Shown here: one piece after another, positions 1 to 12,290 of the stretch
How positions within the stretch are numbered: position 1 is the stretch's first letter
How the letters are laid out: each line of letters starts with the position of its first letter
DNA from: Zelonia costaricensis
Taxonomy: Eukaryota > Euglenozoa > Kinetoplastea > Trypanosomatida > Trypanosomatidae
Direction: 5' to 3'
Length of the DNA stretch: 64,000 nt
NCBI GenBank assembly: GCA_030849075.1
Contig: JASAOO010003503.1
Coordinates: forward strand, 17,504 to 81,503
The notes under the pieces: model-generated
What the model saw: only the letters and a program-made list of their open reading frames with translations
Databases searched by the model: none
What the model was told of the DNA's origin: nothing
Made by a program: the position numbers and the translations under genes

Positions 1-788
1 CCCACCTCGCCCACCACGTTCTCCTCCGGCACCACCACGTTCTCAAACGAGATGCCGCGCGTGTCGCTGCACCGCTGACCCAGCATCACCTCCTTCTCCC
101 CACGCGTCACGCCAGGGGCATCGGCGTCCACGATAAAGCCCGTGTAGCCGCCCTCGCTGCGGGCCAACACGAAGTACCAGTTCGCGACGCCGCCGTTCGT
201 GATCCACATCTTCGAGCCGTTGATGACCCACTTGTCGCCCTCCTTCTTCGCCGTCGTCTTCATGCCAGCCACGTCCGACCCACCCGTCGGCTCCGTCACG
301 CAGTAGGCCGCCAGCAGCGGCTCCTCGATCATACGAGCAAGGTACTTCTTGTTCTGCGCGTCCGTACCGGCAACCAGCAGCGGGGCCTCCGCGAGGTTGT
401 TGCCCTCGAACGCGGTGCCCATGCCAGAGCACGCATAGGCAAGCTCCTCCTGCACAATCAACCCATCCGTCACACTGGCGCCGAGACCGCCGTACTTCTC
501 GGGGATGTGCATGTTCGTCAAGCCCAGCTCCCAGGCCTGCTTGTACACCTCGTGTGGGTACTTCATGGACTTGTCGTAGTCGGCCGCCACAGGGATCATC
601 TTCTCCTTGGCGAAGTTGCGCGCCGTCTCCTGGTACTGCATCTGCTGCTCCGTCAGTCCGAAGGAAAGGCCCGTGGGCGACTGCGCCGCCGGCATCGAGG
701 CGCCGTAGAAGACGCCCGAGTCGGCCGACTTCGCCTTGCGCAGCGGCGCCGTGCACCGCCCCGCCATCCGAAGGCGTGTGCCGCGCAT
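1..788 (-). CDS. Acyl-CoA dehydrogenase, MCAD-like, mitochondrial (5' part; runs off the window)
   Basis: Reading the minus strand from the ATG at 788 gives 262 open codons that continue past base 1. Acyl-CoA dehydrogenases are FAD flavoproteins that make the alpha,beta double bond of an acyl-CoA and pass electrons to ETF in the mitochondrial matrix. The N-terminus is Arg-rich and poor in acid ([11 protein letters not shown]...), fitting a short mitochondrial presequence. Family signatures seen are [22 protein letters not shown] and [15 protein letters not shown], which resemble the medium-chain enzyme. The helical N-terminal domain ([20 protein letters not shown]) is also present. The catalytic base of the family lies in the missing C-terminal part, so activity and chain-length class cannot be judged; isovaleryl or short-chain specificity remains possible. 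This is the last gene of the cluster in transcription order. A polypyrimidine run and AG lie about 140 nt upstream. Confidence 0.9.
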   Translation of the reverse strand, partial: MRGTRLRMAGRCTAPLRKAKSADSGVFYGASMPAAQSPTGLSFGLTEQQMQYQETARNFAKEKMIPVAADYDKSMKYPHEVYKQAWELGLTNMHIPEKYGGLGASVTDGLIVQEELAYACSGMGTAFEGNNLAEAPLLVAGTDAQNKKYLARMIEEPLLAAYCVTEPTGGSDVAGMKTTAKKEGDKWVINGSKMWITNGGVANWYFVLARSEGGYTGFIVDADAPGVTRGEKEVMLGQRCSDTRGISFENVVVPEENVVGEV

Positions 789-928
789 CGTGCCCGGTGT
801 TGGTGCGCACGGGGGGTGGAGGGGAGGGAGAGGTGAGGAGGCGGAGGGGTAGCGGAGCGCACACGGTGGGCGAGTGGAGGTCCTCGAGGGCTGCAAGAGA
901 AGCTGATTCTGGAGAGCGGGAGATGCAG

Positions 929-967
929 CTTCGTCGTCAGACAGTGCGGGGAAGAAGCGAAAGAAGG
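929..967 (-). promoter_or_regulatory. Candidate SL trans-splice acceptor for the acyl-CoA dehydrogenase
   Basis: On the minus strand a CU-rich run (949-967) is followed by the first AG at 930-929, 141 nt before the ATG at 788. This is the usual trypanosomatid arrangement. A second pyrimidine run at 1028-1065 is an alternative. Confidence 0.35.
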
Positions 968-2785
968 CGCAGGCACCTGCAGTGCATTCACGCGCGTGTA
1001 CGTGGACGCGTGTGCGTGGTTGTGAGAGGGATCGAGGGAGGGAGAGAGAGAGAGCCAGAGAGTGTGGTTGCAGTGAACTCAGAGGTGGAGAGTTGTGGGA
1101 GGGTTGGGGAGGGGTACCGCGTTTCAGCTCAGGAGCCGCGCCCCCGTGCTAGAGAATCTTCCACCACGGGGGCGTCGGCGCTCAGGGAAGAGAGCGACTG
1201 GCCCGCTGCGAGCACTGCACGGGAACCGTCTGCCACCGCCGAGCCCGAGGCTGCACGCTCAGCGGCACGTCTACGTATGTGTGTGTGTGTGTGTGTGTCA
1301 CTGTTCTCTGGCGCGTGCCACACGGAACCAAAGGGAAACTGAGGGAGGTGGGAGGGGGGGGGGGGGGCGACGAACACGAGGGAGAGAGAGGAGGCAGGGA
1401 TGCTGCAGCCGCCACTCCCATCGCCTGCGTACTCTACGTGCATCGTCAGCCCCCCCCCCCCTCCCTTGTCGCGCGAGGGGCAGCTGCAGCCTTCCGCGTC
1501 GCCTCCGTGTGGAGTTCTTGGACAAACTTGCCTCAACTAGTTGCGTTGCTGCAGAGACGAGCAGTAGCAGCCGTGATGTGGGCTGCGGAAAGCTCGTCGG
1601 AGGGGGAAAACGGCTGGGTGAAGGAGAAGGGGCCTCGGGTGATGCCGAACGCAGTGTGCTCGAGGCATTGCCGTCGTGCGCCAAGTCGACCTGCGCTCAC
1701 GGGCTCCGTGCATTGGCAGACCGAGCTGAGTGAGCGCGGCTCTTGCGCCACTGTTCTCTGTGTGATGGAGTGGGCGACGGGGGAAGGGGGAGGGCAGGAA
1801 GGGGCATCGACAAATACGGAAGGCGGACTCGCTGCGGGCGTGCCTTCACGGGCGTCACTGCACGGCGGCGGCAGTGGGCAGAAGTCGATTGGGACAAGGA
1901 AGGAGAGAGAGAGAGACGGAAGGCGCCGTTCGTGCCCTTCTCCCGCAGGGCCACGTGTTGGACGGCACGACTCGACGAGTCGAACCGAAAGAGAAGAAGA
2001 AGTGAGCAGGCGCTGTGTTTCACGCCACGTCTTCAACGCATGGCAGCACCCGCACTCAACGCACGACACACACACATACACACGCACGAGCTTCGCAGTT
2101 GGCCACTTGCATGCCCCCCCCCAGCCACCCCACCGACCCCCACCAGCCTCCCGTTCCTCCGTTCTTGCAACAGCTGTGCAGCCCTGCTGGTTGACCTCTC
2201 GTGCGAGCGTGCGTCAGCGAGTCCGGAAAGGAGGGGGAGTGGCGGGGGGCTGAAGGATGAGGCCTGGGAAGCAGGGAAGGGCGGATGGTGAGAAGAAGAA
2301 AAACTTGAGCAAGACGAAGACACGCGGACGTGGTGTACGCCAAACTCAAACCCACGCAACATGTAAGACAACCGATAGCACTGATACAACCACACACACA
2401 CACACATACACACTTACATGTAGGAACACAGAAGTGAAGCTTCACGAGCGATAAGGAGGAGGGGAGGTGGGTGGGAGCGGCGCGGGGCGTGACACGAGAG
2501 ACCACCGCACAAGCGAACTTGTTGTGAGCAGCACACACACACACACACACACAAGCACAAACACGCGTGGACGAGGAGAAAAGTGCGATTGGAAGCAATG
2601 AGAAAAACAAGGAAGCTGAAGATATCCACATTCGTCACACACACACACACGCTCACACAGACACTCGCAACAACACGGCAAGGAGGGCGCAGTAGCAGCG
2701 GGCTGGGGGCTTGGCGCTCGCAGCGTCGACAGTCGCCGCATGTGCACGCGCTAGCCCACACCACCACTCAGCTGCTCCGCAACGC

Positions 2786-2814
2786 TGCTGATGCTGATGC
2801 TGATGCTGATGCTG
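2786..2814. repeat. GCTGAT hexanucleotide repeat
   Basis: About four tandem copies of GCTGAT lie in non-coding spacer, followed at once by a short GGT run. No gene covers it. Confidence 0.85.
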
Positions 2815-4654
2815 TGGTGGTGGTGATAGTGGACGTGCGCCTGCCTTCGCCTTTCCGCTGTCTCCTCTTTGCGGTTTTCGTGGGTACGCAGCGGAGAAGG
2901 GAGGGGGCGGGGCGAGAGCGCATCAGACCGGAGGAAGTCGGGAGCTGTGCAAGGAGACAGCAAAGTACAAAGCACAGAGTCGAGTGCGCGTCGTCGCAGC
3001 GCCACGGCACGCACACACGATTGGCCAGCACGCACTCCGCACACAAACACACGCACGCGCACGCACACGCAGGTTTGATGTGGGTGCAGCACCAACGAGG
3101 ACGAGGAGGCGAGAAACAAGCGGGTGGCGGGCAAGAGGAGCATGAGGAGGAGGAGGGGGAGGGGGGGTGCGTATGTGCACGTGTAGAGGACGTAGAACAT
3201 GCGTGGCGAGTGTGGCGTAGGCCGGAAAGACGCGACTGAGAAAACACGTGGAAGGGCAAGAACGGAGTGGGTGAACACAAAACCTGGTCTCCGCAGCAGC
3301 GGATAGGGTTTCGAGGCGAGGGGAGGGAGAGGAGGGGTTTGAGAACACCAGTGAGAAGAGGAAGAAAGCGCGGAATGGGGCGGGGGGGGCGCAGGATGGA
3401 TAGCTGCAGCGAGGGCGGTGGGGAGAGGGCGGACACGCGCCAAGAAAGGAGCACCAACCACGAGGGAATCGGGGGGCGAGGCGAGGGGAGGGGACGTAGA
3501 AACCCTGGGAAGACGAAGGAGAAGACACATGATAAAGAGCGGGTTAACGACTTCCTTTTGGTGAGAGCTGGCGCGTGTGCGTGTGTGTGTGTGTGTCTTG
3601 ATGGGGTTGGCGTACGCACAGGTGAGGGGACGAGAAGGGGGAGTTCACGCACACACACACACACACACGCGCGCGTAGAGGGAAGAGAAAGAAAACGAAA
3701 CTAAAGAGGGGGGCACAACAACGCAGGCGGCGGGACACGGAGGAGGGAGGAAGGGAGGGGGACACGCGCCGGTTGCGAGAAGGAACAGAGAGGACAAAGC
3801 ACCAAGTGAGACGTCGAGGGTGGCGGCCGCGAGGAGGGGGAGGGGGGGTGGGGGATGGGCCACCGGTGAGCAGACCCAACGTGTGTTGTCTTACCACGAT
3901 GGTGTCTTGCTGACGGATCTACGGAGTATCGCGTTGATCGTGACGCCCGACGTCCCTGACACACTGCAGTGAGGAACAGGAAAGAAAAGAAGTGAAGGGG
4001 CCCTAAACGAGGGCGGTGGGGAGGGGGGAAGAGGAGGAGAAGGAGGAGGAGGCTGTGTGCACGAGGTGTGCGCACTGCCGGCAGCGCGTCACCTGGTCCT
4101 CGACTCGTACTCCACACAAACACGTGAACGCACAGACACACACACACACCCTCCGTCAAGCGTGTATTTCACGTAATCACATGCAAGGAGACGCGCATGA
4201 CAGCGTCATCGAAGGCGCTCCGTACGACGAGGCGGGGGGAGGGGCAGGGAGGGACAGAGACGGGGAGGAGGAGCCGGCAACTTGGACTGCCACAACGCGC
4301 AGCCAGCGACGCACCGCACGGCGCGCCATCGGCGCACAGTAGACGGCAAAAAAAAAAAAACATGGAACAGACGTACTTCCACACATACACACACACACAC
4401 ACACGCAAAGTCAATATTGCACCATTCCACGAGCAGTCGCACACGTACGCGCACCACCACGCACCTCGCCGCGACGGCGAGCAACCGTGGGTAGATGTAG
4501 AGCCAAGAGAAGCACGCATACGCACACACACATACACACACAAACGAAGAGAAATCAAGAGTCGATGAGGGGGGGGGCGAGAGCGAGAAGGAGGCGGGGA
4601 GGGCTTCACGTGACGTGCGTATGGAAACTTATGACTGACGAGACGAAGAAGACG

Positions 4655-4655
<1 letters not shown>

Positions 4656-4702
<47 letters not shown>
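4656..4702. repeat. (CA)n microsatellite, 47 bp
   Basis: Uninterrupted CA dinucleotides on the plus strand, which read as UG in the pre-mRNA. The tract starts about 130 nt after the TLDc-like stop codon, so it probably lies in that gene's 3'UTR. Confidence 0.95.
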
Positions 4703-4704
<2 letters not shown>

Positions 4705-4833
4705 TGCAACAGAAGTGGCGTCCGACTTTACTGTGTCATCGCGGCCGCGCTGTTCGCGTCCGCCAACACGCAACGCACGCGCACACACGCGCAAAATAGA
4801 CGACGAAACACCAACATCAACCAGCGCGTCACA

Positions 4834-7800
4834 TCACGCATCGGCGCAAACCTCGCTGCGCTGCAGGGCGCTCGGCATGGGACGCGACGACACGGCGCAC
4901 AGCTGCATCTTGACGAGCGAGGCATGCACGACGTCGCCACTGCCGCTGTCCCCACCCGACGCCGCGGAGGGCACCGCCGCCGGCATCGCATGCGCACGCA
5001 CGAAGCGGAAGAGCTCCGAGTCCGCCGCCGTCGCTGCACGCACGTCGCCGCCAGCAGCACCCTCCGGCGCGGCGGCGCAGCGCAGGTGTCGCACGTTGAG
5101 CTGCAGCCGTTGCCCGTCGCGACGGATAATGCACCGCCCCGCCTGCGCCACCACCGCCGCGAGCGTGCGACTCGCCGCGCCGTCATCGGCGTCCGCATCG
5201 CTCGCCGCGGCCGCGCAGGCGGGCGGCAGCTGCAGCTCCCGCGGGTCCCAGACGTAAAGGCCGCCGTCGGTGGTGCAGAAGACGTGCAGCGGCCCCCCCG
5301 CCTCGAGTGGCAGACTCCCGCCGGCGCCGCTGTCGTCCCCGTGCAGCTCGCTCGCGGTGCGCGAGGGACCACCGCCGGAGAGGCTCTGCCGCTCGTCATC
5401 GTGGGCGTCCTCACTGCCCAGCTCCTTCCCAGCGGGATGGCCACGTGACGACGGCGTGGACGGGCCCAGCGACGGCGTCGAGGCGCTCGCGATGGCACGT
5501 CCGGCATCCCGCGCCACCGTCACAGCGGCGGTCGCAGCAGCAGCGGCAGCCGTGGACGCGCACGGCGACGGCGTCACCGCAGCGTGCAGCGGGAGAAGCG
5601 AGAGAACCTCGACGCGTGTGCTGACGGGTCGCACCGAGCTCGAGGCGAGCGCTGCGGCTGCCGGCAAAGACGCACCAGCATCACCACTCCCGTCGGCGGC
5701 GGCGCCGTCGCTGCTCAGCGCGGCCGGCACAGGAGATCCGCCATCCCCGCTGTCGTCCCGAGCGTGCTGCGGGTGGCGCAGCCCGGGCAGCGGTGGCGTG
5801 TAGCGGACCGAGTCAATCGAGCCGTAACCGCCTGAGTCCGCACAGCCGTTCGCGCCCGTTGGGTCGACGTACACGACACTGCGGTCGCGTGGCTGCCGCG
5901 GGGTGTAGCAGTCCGCCGTCTCGTCCCCGACGAGGCTGGAGACGCGCGAGATGTAGCGGTGATGCAGCGCCAGCGCCGCTGCTGCCGGGTCGTCGCCGCT
6001 CAGCGTCCTGCGCCACGCTTGCGCCCCGCCGGGGAGTGCGAGGACGCCCGCCGCCGTGGCACCGCCGCCGGTGTTGGAGGCGGCTGCGGTGGCCGTGGCC
6101 ATGTTCGTGGCCGTGCCGTGCGCCTCCGGCCAGTAGCTCGTCAGGTCCTCCTCCTCCCGCCACGGCGCCCCCGGCACGGAGGTGGCCGACACCACCGTCG
6201 TCGTCGCCGAGACGAGATCAGCGGCATCGAAGGAGAGTCGGGCCGCCGAGCCTGGCGTTGCTGTCACGGACGGGACCGGCACACGCGTGCGGTTGGCGGT
6301 CATGAGGAACGTCGACAGCTGCGCGCCACCGCCCGCCCCCGCCGTCGGCAGCGCGTGGCGTGCGTCCTCGGCGCCCCGCCCCCCGTCCCGTCTGTGGATG
6401 GGCGGCACCGGCATCAACGACGATGCGGCACCGGCGTCGGCGGATCGGGTGAGGATGTCCGACGCGCTGCGTGGCGTCGTGATCGTGTTGGGGCTCTGCG
6501 TCGCGGCCCCAACCACGGCGAGTGGCGACAGCGGGGAGAGCGGGGCGCGGTTGGGTTCCTCGGCGAGGGTGAGGCGTGGCAGCTGCCGGCCAGCCGCCGC
6601 CCGCGCCGCCACGGTGGCCGGCATGGGACTGCCGCCGCGCTCGAGTGGTGGCACCGAGGAGGGTGCGGCGACCACGCAGGGTGGGCTGGAGTACCCGGCG
6701 CTGGCACTGTGCGTCATCGGGGATGCGTGCCGCCGCCGCTCACCCCGGCTGATGGTGCTGGTGCTCCGCGCGGAGCGAGAGCTGAAGGTGGCGTCGTCGA
6801 GCTCGTGCGACAGGGTGCGGTGGTGTTGGTGGTGGGGGTGCGGGCTGCTGCCCGGCGACGGCGGGGCGAGCGTGGAGCCGCGGCCATTATGCACGGACGA
6901 GGTCTGCTCGAAGCCCGCCTGCGTGGCCGACACCATCGGCGGCGGCGGCGGCGACGGTGACTCGGCGGCGGCAGCAGTGTGTCCACCCTCCGCGGCATCG
7001 CCGGGGCTCTGCCGCTGCGTGTGCGTTTTAGGTGACGCAGGGGACGGCAGCGCCGTGGCGGCCATGTCGCGGCGCTCGGGCGTGGTGCTTCCGCCGTGTC
7101 CTGGCGCGCTGCTGCCACCTCCATCAGCGATGCCCAGTGGCATTCGCAGCGGCGACGCACGCGCCTCGGCGTCGTCGAGGTCGGCGTAGGCGCCGTCCGT
7201 CATGGTACCGCTCTGCTGCAGTCTGCGCATCAGAGTGGCCGGGGTGCTGCGACCGGCGTGAGCGGCCGCGGCGGTTGACGCGGACGGGGAGCTCACCGAC
7301 GGGAAGGTGCCGGGCGATTCGGTGTTGGCGGTTCTCACTGCTGCGGGTACGGTCGCGGACTGAATGGGGGTCTCGAACATGAAGAGGAACACATCGGCGC
7401 GGTTGTAGGCGCAGACGACGCCAGGCTCCGGCACGCGATGCAGGTACAGCCCGACGCACACGTGGCTGTCCACGATCTGCACAGCCGGCTCGGCCGAAGT
7501 GGTCGGCACGGGACTCGCCTCCTCCCTCAGCACGGGCGGCGCCGGCACGACAAGGTCCGTCTCCATCAGCGAGATCACCGGCACGGACACCACCAGCGGC
7601 GGCTCGGCAGACGCCTCCTCGCCGACGCCCGGCGACAGGGGCGGCCCGTTGACCGATACTGCCGCCGCTTCTCCCGCCGCTGCGGCTGCGGCTGCGGCTG
7701 CGGCTGCGTTGAGTGTGTGCAGGTGCCGCCAGCGCTGCTCCTCCTCGATGAAGACCCGCTGACAGCGCTCCCACATCCGCGTGCCGTGGACGTCGCTGCT

Positions 7801-8445
7801 GAAGACGAGGCGCCAGCGGCGGTTGCGGTAGAGGGGGCGAACGTGCGGCTGCAGCGTGCGGTACTGCTCCAGGTATGAGAGCAGCGCCTGCTTCGGGGCA
7901 CGGGGTGGGTTGGCCTGCGAGGGCGTGGGCGTGTACTGCGCCAGGGACATAGAGGGCGGCTGCGGCGACGCCACGGTCGCGGCTGAACGGGGCAGGCCGC
8001 TGTCGTGGTGCGGCGTAGCGGCTGCGCTGTCGCCAGCCGCGCTGTAGCCCTCGTACGCGAGCGTGTGCAGCTGGTACGAGGAGCGGCGGACCGAGTTGGC
8101 GCCGTCGGTGGAGGTGTGAGTGGCACGATCGACCTCGATGGCCTTGCGCGGGCGGGACGTGGATGGGCTGCCCAGGGATGAGGCGGACGTGGAGGTGGAT
8201 ATGGCCGCCGCGGGCGTCGCACTCGCCGCAGCCGCACTGCACAGACGCTTCGCCGTGGTGCTGAGGGTGTAGCGGGAGGCGGCGCTGTCGCCCGCCGTGC
8301 CGGAGCGCTCAGGGCGCACGGGGGATGGCGAGCTCGCCGCGGTGACCGTGTCGCGTGTGCGGCGCCGCGAGCCGCCTCGCTCCGCTACCTGCGACCGCGT
8401 CGACGACGGCGGTGGGCTGCGCGCGCAGCTGCCACAGGCCCCCAT
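4834..8445 (-). CDS. Putative N-acylated TLDc-domain protein with a very large internal insertion
   Basis: 1203 residues from the ATG at 8445. The frame is open further upstream (to 9066), but that part is low-complexity and lies before a candidate splice acceptor. The start MGACGSC fits N-myristoylation at Gly2 with palmitoylation at nearby cysteines, suggesting membrane attachment. Three islands resemble successive parts of a TLDc domain: RWRLVFSSDVHGTRMW (about 210-226), a segment ending GVVCAYNRADVFLFMFE (about 340-357), and GGPLHVFCTTDGGLYVWD (about 1048-1066) followed by a final strand near VVHASLVKMQL. Between the second and third lie about 690 Ser/Ala/Pro-rich residues with no recognisable fold. 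TLDc proteins elsewhere act with the V-ATPase, in oxidative-stress resistance or at lysosomes. The domain call is by eye; the CDS itself is secure. Confidence 0.6.
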   Translation of the reverse strand: MGACGSCARSPPPSSTRSQVAERGGSRRRTRDTVTAASSPSPVRPERSGTAGDSAASRYTLSTTAKRLCSAAAASATPAAAISTSTSASSLGSPSTSRPRKAIEVDRATHTSTDGANSVRRSSYQLHTLAYEGYSAAGDSAAATPHHDSGLPRSAATVASPQPPSMSLAQYTPTPSQANPPRAPKQALLSYLEQYRTLQPHVRPLYRNRRWRLVFSSDVHGTRMWERCQRVFIEEEQRWRHLHTLNAAAAAAAAAAAGEAAAVSVNGPPLSPGVGEEASAEPPLVVSVPVISLMETDLVVPAPPVLREEASPVPTTSAEPAVQIVDSHVCVGLYLHRVPEPGVVCAYNRADVFLFMFETPIQSATVPAAVRTANTESPGTFPSVSSPSASTAAAAHAGRSTPATLMRRLQQSGTMTDGAYADLDDAEARASPLRMPLGIADGGGSSAPGHGGSTTPERRDMAATALPSPASPKTHTQRQSPGDAAEGGHTAAAAESPSPPPPPMVSATQAGFEQTSSVHNGRGSTLAPPSPGSSPHPHHQHHRTLSHELDDATFSSRSARSTSTISRGERRRHASPMTHSASAGYSSPPCVVAAPSSVPPLERGGSPMPATVAARAAAGRQLPRLTLAEEPNRAPLSPLSPLAVVGAATQSPNTITTPRSASDILTRSADAGAASSLMPVPPIHRRDGGRGAEDARHALPTAGAGGGAQLSTFLMTANRTRVPVPSVTATPGSAARLSFDAADLVSATTTVVSATSVPGAPWREEEDLTSYWPEAHGTATNMATATAAASNTGGGATAAGVLALPGGAQAWRRTLSGDDPAAAALALHHRYISRVSSLVGDETADCYTPRQPRDRSVVYVDPTGANGCADSGGYGSIDSVRYTPPLPGLRHPQHARDDSGDGGSPVPAALSSDGAAADGSGDAGASLPAAAALASSSVRPVSTRVEVLSLLPLHAAVTPSPCASTAAAAAATAAVTVARDAGRAIASASTPSLGPSTPSSRGHPAGKELGSEDAHDDERQSLSGGGPSRTASELHGDDSGAGGSLPLEAGGPLHVFCTTDGGLYVWDPRELQLPPACAAAASDADADDGAASRTLAAVVAQAGRCIIRRDGQRLQLNVRHLRCAAAPEGAAGGDVRAATAADSELFRFVRAHAMPAAVPSAASGGDSGSGDVVHASLVKMQLCAVSSRPMPSALQRSEVCADA

Positions 8446-8583
8446 GAGGACGTGCGGCACGGATGGCGCAGTGCGAGTCGCGAGGAAGCCGGACTGTGGC
8501 AAACAGAGTGCGTTGGAGCGAGCGAGGCGATGGTGTACGCTGCCCGCTTGTGTACTCGCCACTGCACGTACACGTGGATGCCG

Positions 8584-8602
8584 CTGGAAGGCAGGCGGAA
8601 AT
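8584..8602 (-). promoter_or_regulatory. Candidate SL trans-splice acceptor for the TLDc-like gene
   Basis: The minus strand reads a pyrimidine-rich run ending CCTTCCAG, with the AG at 8585-8584, 139 nt upstream of the chosen ATG. No in-frame ATG lies between, which supports the MGACGSC start. Confidence 0.4.
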
Positions 8603-9631
8603 ACGCACGCACACACACACAGACACGCACCGCCGCAACACACGTCAGCTGCGCGTTGCTGTTTTTGGCGCTGGTTACCGAATCGCCTCTCGTCTCGTTT
8701 AATTCGCCCTCCTTCCTGACGTGTCGGCGTCGTGTGAGAGGCGAGTTTGGGGTAGGGCCGGTGCACGTCGACCCGAGGCGGGTGATATGCGGTGCAGCGG
8801 CACTTCAGCAAGTGAGGTGGAGAAACACAATGAAGGAAAAGCACTGAGCGGGGACAGCGGTGGACGACGTACGGGCGCCCACGCCGACAGCGAGGAAGTG
8901 GGGGGAGGGGAGAGAAGGCACAGAGACGGTGGTGCCGTGTCTCGACGCGGACAAGAAGCGCCGCAGCACAAAAAAAAAAAGCCAGCGGACACCTCGCCGC
9001 CACGTCAGAGACACCACACGCGGCCAAGCAGAGATCCACACGAGACTCCGACACGCGCGCACACACCGCGGCGACACAACGGACGAAGACAAAGAAAGAG
9101 AGGATGCGAGGGGAGGGTGCGGCTGCGTGGAAGGGCAGCCGACTCAGGGCACCTCACGACGTGGTGCGGCGGTGTGGCAGAGGTGCGTGACCCAGCGTGC
9201 GCGTAGAGCACGAGGCCGTGGCACGGAGGAACGAAGGTGAGGCTGCCAAGATAAGCAGAACAGGGAGAAGGAGAAGGAAGAAGAAGAGGGACGCACGCAC
9301 ACGCACGCAGACACAGCAACAGCGGTGGATGGCGTGCCTACACGTGTGTGTGAGTGTGTGTGTGTGTGTGTGTGGATCGAGCCCGTCTCTGCGCTTTGGC
9401 AGAGATGGTGTAGCAAGGGAGCGGGGGAGGAGAGTGTGGGAGGCGTGTATGAGCCACCCGGTCCAGCACAACACAGAGGAAGGGGGGGGGGCGAGGACGT
9501 GAGAGGGCGGAAGAAGCAGGCTTGTCAGAAGCTGAGAGCAGAAGTAGTAGTGGGGTGGGGGCCAAGAGAATCTTTATGAGGTGGAAGCAGAAGGCGCGCG
9601 ACGCAGTTCGCCGCGCTGGTGACGGCGACAT

Positions 9632-9633
<2 letters not shown>

Positions 9634-9662
<29 letters not shown>
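9634..9662. repeat. (GT)n microsatellite
   Basis: Alternating GT on the plus strand, reading as CA in the pre-mRNA, in the spacer upstream of the TLDc-like gene. Confidence 0.9.
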
Positions 9663-9666
<4 letters not shown>

Positions 9667-9856
9667 TGTGGGGGTGGGTGGTGAGGGAGTGTCATGGCGC
9701 GGCGGTGAAGCAGCAAGGACACAAGGATCGAGGCAGAGGTAGACAGGTGGTGACAGGTCGAGGAGCTTCGCGCGGCATGTGTCAACCGGTACGGAGACGT
9801 GCCGAGCACCGTGTGCTTTAGCCAAGGTGCACGAGTGTGCGGTAGGCGACGCACAG

Positions 9857-9882
9857 CACACACACACACACACACACACACA
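9857..9882. repeat. (CA)n microsatellite
   Basis: Alternating CA on the plus strand, reading as UG in the pre-mRNA. It lies about 200 nt from the opposite-phase GT tract at 9634-9662, so the two could pair in the transcript. Confidence 0.9.
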
Positions 9883-10726
9883 TACCCCTCCCTCCGCGTG
9901 TCCATGACAGCAGTAGCGCCGTCTTCACGCTCTCCGTATGGTGCTGGCCAAGAAACGCCACCAAAGCACCGCTCGCGTCTTTGCGCAGGTCCATGAGCCG
10001 CCACTTGTAAGTTCATTTGCACAGCCACATTTCCCCGACGCACGCGACAGGCGGTTGCACGTCAGGTCCGTCGTGCGAGACGGTGTCTTTCCTGTTAAGA
10101 GGCGCGGCCTCAAGCGGTGGCAGTGTCATCAACGCGTCGCACAGGGCGGAGTGCGAAGGCGGGGTGGTGGACGTGAAGAGGCAGCGCGTGCGCCACCTCC
10201 CCCCGCCCTTCCCTCAAGAAGCAAGCCCCGTTCCTGTGCGAGAGGGAGACGCAGGTGCCACCCAAAGCCTGCAACGCACACACACATATATATACCGTTA
10301 GATCCCCCCTCCGTCAGTCATGCAAGCTTCGAGCAGAGACACGTGAGGAAGGGGGGGGAAGGTGGGGTGACAGCAGTGCACGCACACACGCCAACGCACG
10401 CCTGCACCTCGCCCCCCCCCCCACACACACACACCCTCTTGTCCCCAATTTGCTTTGCATCTGACCGAGTTAGTCGCTTAGAAACAAGAGAGGCGGCCAC
10501 ACACCGCAGTGAGCGGCGGTGGCTCGTGTTCGCCCCCGAAACAGAGAGGCAGACAGACAGACAGCGCGAGAAAGCGGGAGTGGCGATGGTGTGTTCATGT
10601 CTCAGCCACCGCCAGCGAGCAGATGCATCTTCAGTGCCCACGCACACACACACACGTGTATAGGCAGACACGCACAACCGCATTCGCGCACCTGCGCACC
10701 CGCCTAAACGCATGCGGGCACGCGCG

Positions 10727-12262
<1,536 letters not shown>

Positions 12263-12290
12263 CTAGAAAGCGAGACAGAGAGGGAGAAAG
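12263..12290 (-). promoter_or_regulatory. Predicted SL trans-splice acceptor for PRMT7
   Basis: On the minus strand an almost pure pyrimidine run (12266-12290) ends in CTAG, with AG at 12264-12263. This gives a 5'UTR of about 246 nt with no in-frame ATG before 12016. Confidence 0.55.

Larger units (their letters stand above)
789..4833. other. 4-kb spacer between the TLDc-like gene and the acyl-CoA dehydrogenase; no gene seen
   Basis: All long frames here, on both strands, are Cys/Val, Thr/His or Arg/Ser-rich translations of CA/GT tracts and purine runs. None shows a conserved domain. The spacer should hold the 3'UTR of the TLDc-like gene (high-coordinate side) and the 5'UTR of the dehydrogenase. 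CA tracts on the plus strand occur at about 4509-4540, 4385-4404, 4137-4150, 3650-3670, 2636-2662, 2532-2552, 2392-2415 and 2066-2086. GT tracts occur at about 3572-3597 and 1275-1297. A run of about 13 G lies near 1357-1369. Confidence 0.7.
8446..10726. other. 2.3-kb spacer between PRMT7 and the TLDc-like gene; no gene seen
   Basis: Contains GT tracts at about 9343-9374 and 9634-9662, and CA tracts at about 9857-9882, 10278-10288, 10420-10434, 10640-10656 and 8608-8625. Purine-rich stretches on the plus strand are pyrimidine-rich in the transcript. Frames across it have repeat-derived composition only. Confidence 0.7.

Noticed and set aside
1279..2253. Long plus-strand open frame in the first spacer
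   Set aside because: It begins in a GT repeat (Cys-Val alternation), has Arg/Ser-rich composition throughout and no domain. All supported genes are on the other strand.
2751..3664. Two overlapping minus-strand frames of about 260-300 residues
   Set aside because: Pro/Ser/Cys-rich translations of purine tracts and CA/GT repeats, with no domain. They are best explained as spacer.
8446..9066. N-terminal extension of the TLDc-like protein by 207 residues
   Set aside because: The extension translates purine tracts and repeat sequence, crosses a predicted splice acceptor at 8584, and would bury the MGACGSC acylation signal.
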